Below, piece by piece: positions 7,881-10,763 of a stretch of DNA of 10,763 bases (position 1 is its first letter; each line of letters opens with the position of its first letter). A program made the position numbers and the translations under genes. Source of the DNA: SZUA-36 sp964650905. GTDB lineage: Bacteria; Pseudomonadota; Gammaproteobacteria; Xanthomonadales; SZUA-36. The DNA lies in the NCBI GenBank assembly GCA_964650905.1, contig CAZYVH010000096.1, positions 1-10,763 on the forward strand, in the 5' to 3' direction. The notes under the pieces were generated by a model. That model worked only from the letters and a program-made list of their open reading frames with translations. It was not told the DNA's origin and ran no database searches.

Positions 7881-9120
7881 AACGCAACGCCTCTGCCGGC
7901 TGGGTTCGAGAGGCTCGCCAGGCAGGATACAGGGTTGACAGTAACGACATACCCATCGACATGAGGGCAAAAGCAGTGACATCCGAACTGCGCAAATCGG
8001 ACGGTAGTTCGGTTATGTAGTAAATATCTTCAGGAAACAGTGAAAACCCGAAGATTCCTTCGAGGAAGGGAACGACTGTGGCGATGTTTTGCGCCAGCAA
8101 TATACCACCCACAACACCTATCAGGGTTCCGATAACACCGATCAGGCTGCCCTGCACCACAAAAACTCGCATGATGGTTCCTGCACGTGCGCCCATGGTT
8201 TTCAATATGGCGATGTCCGCCTGTTTGTCGGTCACCACCATTACCAGCATAGAGATGATATTAAACGCGGCGACGGCAATGATCAGTGACAGTATCACCC
8301 ACATAACGGTCTTTTCCGTGCGTACCGCCTGGAACAGGTTGCCACGCTCCTGGCTCCAGTCCCTGACCCGGTAGACGCCGTCCAACTGGTCCGAAATATC
8401 ACGTGCCACCCACCAGGCCTCATCCACATCCACCAACTTCAGCCGGATACCGCCGATGGATTGATCGGGCATACGCAACAACCGGGCAGCATCCTCGATA
8501 TTGATCATGGCGAGTCCGCTGTCATTTTCGAATTCACCAAATTCAAACATTCCTACAACGGTGAATCTGCGCATCAATGGACTGGCACCGAAAGGAGAGG
8601 CTTTGAGCCGCGGTGCGATAATGGTCACCTTGTCACCCAAGCCGACACGCAGACGCACTGCGAGACCAGTACCGAGCACAATGCCATAGGCGCCACTGTG
8701 TAAGTCACCGAGATCACCTTCAACCATGTGCCCGGCAACCTCCGATACCGTGGCCTCGTAGGCCGGATCGATACCACGTACCAGGGCGCCGTGGGAGCCA
8801 TTGGCCTGTAACCATGCCCCGACCTCTATGTATGGTGCGGCCGCGATGACGTCCGGGCGTTTGTCGACATTCGCTATGACGCTCTGCCAGTGATCAAGCG
8901 GTTTGTCCAGTGGCTGGATGGTGGCATGGGAAATGGCGCCGAGAATACGTGCGCGCAACTCTTTCTCAAAGCCATTCATCACCGAAATGACAGTGATCAA
9001 TGTGGTCACACCCAGGGCGATTCCCAGCATGGAAATCAGGGAGATGAATGAGATGAAGTGGTTTTGCCTCCTGGCGCGTAGATAGCGCAAACCGATGAAG
9101 GCAGACAGTGGTTTTATCAT
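7873..9120 (-). CDS. lolC: Lipoprotein-releasing system transmembrane protein (LolC/LolE/LolF family)
   Basis: This is the inner-membrane subunit of the Lol lipoprotein-releasing ABC transporter. The 415-residue product has the expected topology: helix 1 at about 22-48 (FISLISMLGIALGV), a periplasmic domain of about 220 residues, then three helices at about 273-297, 316-345 and 381-402. The N-terminal GLRYLRARRQNHFISF and C-terminal TQPAEALRYE are LolC-like, as is NLFQAVRTEK (261-270). The segment from 363 (PEDIYYITELPSDLRSSD) resembles the LolE counterpart. A proline-containing loop RLKASPFGASP (171-181) sits where LolC carries the hook that contacts LolA. Only one such gene is present next to lolD; no lolE follows. 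No strong Shine-Dalgarno or promoter is evident in the 85-base gap to rluC. The subgroup (LolC versus homodimeric LolF) is uncertain. Confidence 0.94.
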   Translation of the reverse strand: MIKPLSAFIGLRYLRARRQNHFISFISLISMLGIALGVTTLITVISVMNGFEKELRARILGAISHATIQPLDKPLDHWQSVIANVDKRPDVIAAAPYIEVGAWLQANGSHGALVRGIDPAYEATVSEVAGHMVEGDLGDLHSGAYGIVLGTGLAVRLRVGLGDKVTIIAPRLKASPFGASPLMRRFTVVGMFEFGEFENDSGLAMINIEDAARLLRMPDQSIGGIRLKLVDVDEAWWVARDISDQLDGVYRVRDWSQERGNLFQAVRTEKTVMWVILSLIIAVAAFNIISMLVMVVTDKQADIAILKTMGARAGTIMRVFVVQGSLIGVIGTLIGVVGGILLAQNIATVVPFLEGIFGFSLFPEDIYYITELPSDLRSSDVTAFALMSMGMSLLSTLYPAWRASRTQPAEALRYE

Positions 9121-9205
9121 CAGGGAATTAGAACACAGCAGTGGTTTTTGGACCAGTCGTGATTTTCCGTCCGTGGGTAGGCCGTCGACCCGGGTGTATG
9201 TGAGT

Positions 9206-10156
9206 TTATGCCAGGGAATCGAGAAATTTGCGCAAATCCCCTGGCAACGGGCAATTGATCAGGCGTTCTTCACCGTCCAGTGTTTTGAAGCCCAGTTGGT
9301 GCGCATGCAAGAATAAACGCCGCACGCCCCGTGACCGCCAGTGCTTATGCCGTTTAACAGTCGCATAGCGTTTATCCCCGACCAGGGCCAGGCCCAGGTG
9401 CGCTGCGTGCACGCGTATCTGGTGTGTTCTGCCCGTGTGCAACTGCGCCTCGACATAGCTGCAGACCGCATAATCCTGCAAGTGACGGAACGTGGTGTGT
9501 GCGGACTTGCCCCCGGGGTCAACCTGCATGTAACGTTCACCGGACCTTATCGACTTGCTGATGGACTCACGCACCTCGATAACCCCCTGGCCCATCAGGC
9601 CATCCATCAGGCATAAATAGCGCTTGTCAATCAGGCTGTTTTCCAACTGTTCGTGCAAACAACGCAATGCCTGACCATTGAGTGCCACCAACAGGCAGCC
9701 ACTGGTCACCCGGTCCAGGCGGTGCACCAGGTCAACCTGGCCCTTTGGCCGTAAGCGGCGCACGACGTCAATAACGCCCCAGTTGAGACCACTACCGCCG
9801 TGGACGGCCATACCGGCGGGTTTATCGATGACCATCATGTCGCCATCTTCATAACAGATCGATTGTTTAATGAGTTGCAAAACTTTAGACGGGATGGTCA
9901 CGACACTATTGTCACGCAGGGTCGCTGGCGGAATCCTGACATCATCACCCGCTTCAAGACGACAGGATGGTTTGGCTCTGTGGCCATTCACACGCACCTG
10001 GCCGGTGCGAATGACACGGTAAATGACCGAGCGCGGCGTCCCCTTGAGCCGGGTTGCGAGGAAATTGTCCAGTCTTTGTCCAGCCCGTTGGGCTGTGACC
10101 TCAACGTGGCTAACGCCGATTGTTGCTCTTTTTGTTGCCACTTTTTCCCAACTCAT
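9206..10156 (-). CDS. rluC: 23S rRNA pseudouridine synthase RluC
   Basis: RluC converts uridines 955, 2504 and 2580 of 23S rRNA (E. coli numbering) to pseudouridine. The 316-residue product matches the usual length (319 in E. coli). An N-terminal S4 RNA-binding domain (about 26-85, with AGQRLDNFL and GQVRVNG) is followed by the catalytic domain with DKPAGMAVHGG (111-121), LVHRLDRVTSG (143-153; catalytic Asp148) and GRTHQIRVHAAHLG (242-255). The residue after RLDR is Val rather than the common Asp, a position that also varies in other pseudouridine synthases. The ATG at 10156 fits the family N-terminus but lacks a Shine-Dalgarno sequence; a GTG at 10141 is an alternative. Divergence from rne is also seen in E. 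coli, which supports RluC over RluD. Confidence 0.94.
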   Translation of the reverse strand: MSWEKVATKRATIGVSHVEVTAQRAGQRLDNFLATRLKGTPRSVIYRVIRTGQVRVNGHRAKPSCRLEAGDDVRIPPATLRDNSVVTIPSKVLQLIKQSICYEDGDMMVIDKPAGMAVHGGSGLNWGVIDVVRRLRPKGQVDLVHRLDRVTSGCLLVALNGQALRCLHEQLENSLIDKRYLCLMDGLMGQGVIEVRESISKSIRSGERYMQVDPGGKSAHTTFRHLQDYAVCSYVEAQLHTGRTHQIRVHAAHLGLALVGDKRYATVKRHKHWRSRGVRRLFLHAHQLGFKTLDGEERLINCPLPGDLRKFLDSLA

Positions 10157-10184
10157 TGATAGAAAATGAAAACACTGCTATATT
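10156..10184 (+). promoter_or_regulatory. rne: Predicted sigma70-type promoter of rne
   Basis: TTGATA (10156-10161) and TATATT (10179-10184) are separated by exactly 17 bases. They match the sigma70 consensus at five of six positions in the -35 and five of six in the -10. Transcription would start near 10190-10192 and give a leader of about 350 bases. The E. coli rne leader is about 360 bases, which independently supports this placement. The -35 overlaps the rluC start codon by one base. Confidence 0.7.
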
Positions 10185-10211
10185 GTCGCGGCTACGATTC
10201 CGTCCTGCCAA
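10182..10211 (-). promoter_or_regulatory. rluC: Weak candidate promoter of rluC
   Basis: On the minus strand TTGGCA (10211-10206) is followed after 18 bases by GACAAT (10187-10182). This matches consensus at five of six and four of six positions. It would start transcription about 20 bases before the rluC ATG. Its -10 shares bases with the opposing rne -10. This is weak evidence. Confidence 0.3.
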
Positions 10212-10333
10212 ATTGTTGACAGAAACGCCAACAGCGCCGTCATCAAAAAGCACCGGATTGGTATTGAAAAGACCGATCTTGTCGCACACCGATAGTTTAC
10301 ACGTTGCGCCGCTGGCAGAATAAATCGGATTCA

Positions 10334-10353
10334 CCCGTCAGTTAATTGACGGG
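10334..10353 (+). promoter_or_regulatory. rne leader hairpin 1
   Basis: CCCGTCA (10334-10340) pairs perfectly with TGACGGG (10347-10353) around a six-base loop GTTAAT. The bases after it are A-rich, not T-rich. Confidence 0.65.
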
Positions 10354-10369
10354 ATAAACAGAATTTCAG

Positions 10370-10388
10370 TGGCAGTTAAATGCTGCCA
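10370..10388 (+). promoter_or_regulatory. rne leader hairpin 2
   Basis: TGGCAG (10370-10375) pairs with CTGCCA (10383-10388) around a seven-base loop. The same two hexamers recur upstream at 10313-10318 and 10205-10210, so other partners are possible. Confidence 0.55.
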
Positions 10389-10416
10389 AATGGACCGGGC
10401 AATAGTGCCCGGCATT
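10389..10416 (+). promoter_or_regulatory. rne leader hairpin 3
   Basis: CCGGGC (10395-10400) pairs perfectly with GCCCGG (10407-10412) around AATAGT. The stem continues below a two-base GA bulge as AATG (10389-10392) with CATT (10413-10416), giving ten pairs in total. Confidence 0.7.
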
Positions 10417-10434
10417 GAAAACAGAATATGGTAC

Positions 10435-10462
10435 CCCGGCATGCTTGCACCGCAGTGCCGGG
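10435..10462 (+). promoter_or_regulatory. rne leader hairpin 4
   Basis: CCCGGCATGC (10435-10444) pairs with GCA (10452-10454) and TGCCGGG (10456-10462), ten pairs interrupted by one bulged G (10455), around the seven-base loop TTGCACC. This is the most GC-rich stem of the series. Confidence 0.7.
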
Positions 10463-10468
10463 CTAGTT

Positions 10469-10510
10469 CAGTGGTAGCACGACATCAAAATGTGTCCTGC
10501 TCAGCCACTG
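10469..10510 (+). promoter_or_regulatory. rne leader hairpin 5 (long, tRNA-like 5' half)
   Basis: Three stacked stems are possible: CAGTGG with CCACTG (10469-10474/10505-10510), AGCA with TGCT (10476-10479/10498-10501) and GACA with TGTC (10481-10484/10493-10496), separated by a small internal loop and a C-C mismatch. The 5' side and its upstream flank read like a tRNA D-arm, but no tRNA T-arm follows. Confidence 0.65.
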
Positions 10511-10513
10511 TCG

Positions 10514-10526
10514 CCCCGTACCGGGG
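10514..10526 (+). promoter_or_regulatory. rne leader hairpin 6, just upstream of the ribosome site
   Basis: CCCCG (10514-10518) pairs with CGGGG (10522-10526) around TAC. It ends four bases before the rne Shine-Dalgarno region and competes with a longer-range helix to 10430-10439. Confidence 0.55.
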
Positions 10527-10530
10527 TGCC

Positions 10531-10536
10531 AGAGGA
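10531..10536 (+). promoter_or_regulatory. rne: rne Shine-Dalgarno sequence
   Basis: AGAGGA at 10531-10536 ends seven bases before the ATG at 10544. It starts one base after the 3' strand of the possible long-range helix (10521-10530), so leader folding could affect ribosome access. Confidence 0.8.
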
Positions 10537-10543
10537 ATTTATA

Positions 10544-10763
10544 ATGAAAAGAATGCTGATTAACGCAACTCAGCCAGAGGAGTTGCGTGTGGCAATAGCC
10601 GAGGGCCAGAATCTGTTTGACCTCGATATTGAAGTCCCCTCCCACGAACAAAAAAAATCCAACGTTTACAAGGGCCGTATCACACGCGTGGAGCCATCTC
10701 TTGAGGCCTGTTTTGTCGAGTTCGGGTCCGTGCGTCACGGCTTCCTGCCCCTCAAGGAAATTT
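10544..10763 (+). CDS. rne: Ribonuclease E, N-terminal part (cut by the window edge)
   Basis: RNase E is the essential endoribonuclease that starts most mRNA decay and processes rRNA and tRNA precursors. It forms the membrane-bound degradosome scaffold. Seventy-three codons are visible. MKRMLINATQPEELRVAI is near-identical to the E. coli N-terminus, followed by a DLDIE element and, from about residue 35, EQKKSNVYKGRITRVEPSLE, which enters the S1 RNA-binding domain, ending at HGFLPLKEI (about 65-73). RNase G lacks this N-terminus, so the assignment to RNase E is firm. The catalytic DNase-like domain, zinc link and C-terminal scaffold lie outside the window. Translation starts from an ATG with a well-spaced AGAGGA. 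The gene diverges from rluC and is preceded by a long structured leader. Confidence 0.97.
   Translation, partial: MKRMLINATQPEELRVAIAEGQNLFDLDIEVPSHEQKKSNVYKGRITRVEPSLEACFVEFGSVRHGFLPLKEI

Larger units (their letters stand above)
10356..10427 (+). repeat. Nine-base direct repeat AAACAGAAT in the rne leader linkers
   Basis: AAACAGAAT occurs at 10356-10364 and 10419-10427. Both copies lie in A/T-rich linkers, after hairpins 1 and 3 and before hairpins 2 and 4. Such unpaired A/U-rich segments resemble preferred RNase E cleavage sites; the first copy reads on into GAATT, which fits the RN/WUU preference. Confidence 0.5.
10191..10543 (+). promoter_or_regulatory. rne: Structured rne 5' leader, probable autoregulatory region
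   Basis: This stretch lies between the predicted rne start site and the rne ATG and has no convincing reading frame. The first ~140 bases show only weak pairing potential. From 10334 to 10526 six inverted repeats follow one another with short linkers (10334-10353, 10370-10388, 10389-10416, 10435-10462, 10469-10510, 10514-10526). None is followed by a T-run, so they are not intrinsic terminators. In E. coli the rne leader lets RNase E shorten the life of its own mRNA through conserved stem-loops (hp2, hp3); position, length and downstream gene make the same role likely here. Homology of individual hairpins to the E. coli elements was not established by eye. Confidence 0.75.

Noticed and set aside
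9121..9205. Promoter or terminator between rluC and lolC
   Set aside because: A TCTAAT hexamer is present on the minus strand near 9131-9136 but lacks a -35 at proper spacing, and no hairpin with a T-run follows rluC.
9697..9730. RluC catalytic motif variant (RLDRVTSG)
   Set aside because: The catalytic Asp of RLD is kept; the following position varies among pseudouridine synthases (RluA has MATSG), so loss of function is not indicated.
10334..10353. Perfect inverted repeat as an intrinsic terminator
   Set aside because: It is followed by ATAAACAG rather than a T-run and lies inside the predicted rne leader.
10457..10530. Possible tRNA gene
   Set aside because: A D-arm-like segment is present, but there is no GTTCGA-type T-arm, no matching acceptor 3' strand, and the D-stem has a mismatch. 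Treated as a tRNA-like leader element.

Overview
This window looks like a chromosomal segment of a gammaproteobacterium outside the Enterobacterales. The RNase E N-terminus, RluC, LolC/LolD, MsbA, LpxK and KdsB are all gammaproteobacterial in character. The gene order (lolC-lolD-comEC-exbB-exbD-msbA-lpxK-kdsB-tyrosine phosphatase) resembles the Pseudomonas-type lipid A/lipoprotein cluster more than the E. coli comEC-msbA-lpxK-ycaQ-ycaR-kdsB order. No mobile element, CRISPR array, rRNA or complete tRNA gene is visible.

Layout. Nearly all of the window is one leftward (minus-strand) gene train. From right to left it runs rluC (9206-10156), lolC (7873-9120), lolD (7191-7880), comEC (4840-7173), exbB (4122-4757), exbD (3695-4117), msbA (1938-3698), lpxK (893-1927), kdsB (126-908) and the start of a low-molecular-weight protein tyrosine phosphatase (1-110) cut by the left edge. 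Most junctions overlap or are separated by fewer than 20 bases (8-bp lolC/lolD overlap, GTGA at exbD/msbA, overlap at lpxK/kdsB), so translational coupling is likely. The only larger gaps are 85 bases between rluC and lolC and 82 bases between comEC and exbB. At the right edge rne (RNase E) starts at 10544 on the plus strand, divergent from rluC.

How the genes fit together. The train is mainly an outer-membrane biogenesis set. LolC/LolD release lipoproteins from the inner membrane, LpxK phosphorylates the lipid A precursor, MsbA flips core-lipid A, and KdsB activates Kdo for the LPS core. ExbB/ExbD form a proton channel that powers a TonB-type transducer not encoded here. ComEC is the DNA-uptake channel. 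RluC (23S rRNA pseudouridine synthase) and RNase E are RNA-metabolism genes sharing a divergent promoter region.

The most interesting part is the non-coding 10157-10543 interval. A good sigma70-type promoter (TTGATA, 17 bases, TATATT) predicts an rne leader of about 350 bases. Its last ~200 bases contain six consecutive inverted repeats. They also contain a possible 10-bp long-range helix ending directly before the rne Shine-Dalgarno sequence, interchangeable hairpin arms, a repeated A-rich linker, and a tRNA-like D-arm segment. This fits an autoregulatory RNase E leader like the one known from E. coli, but the arrangement seen here may be lineage-specific.
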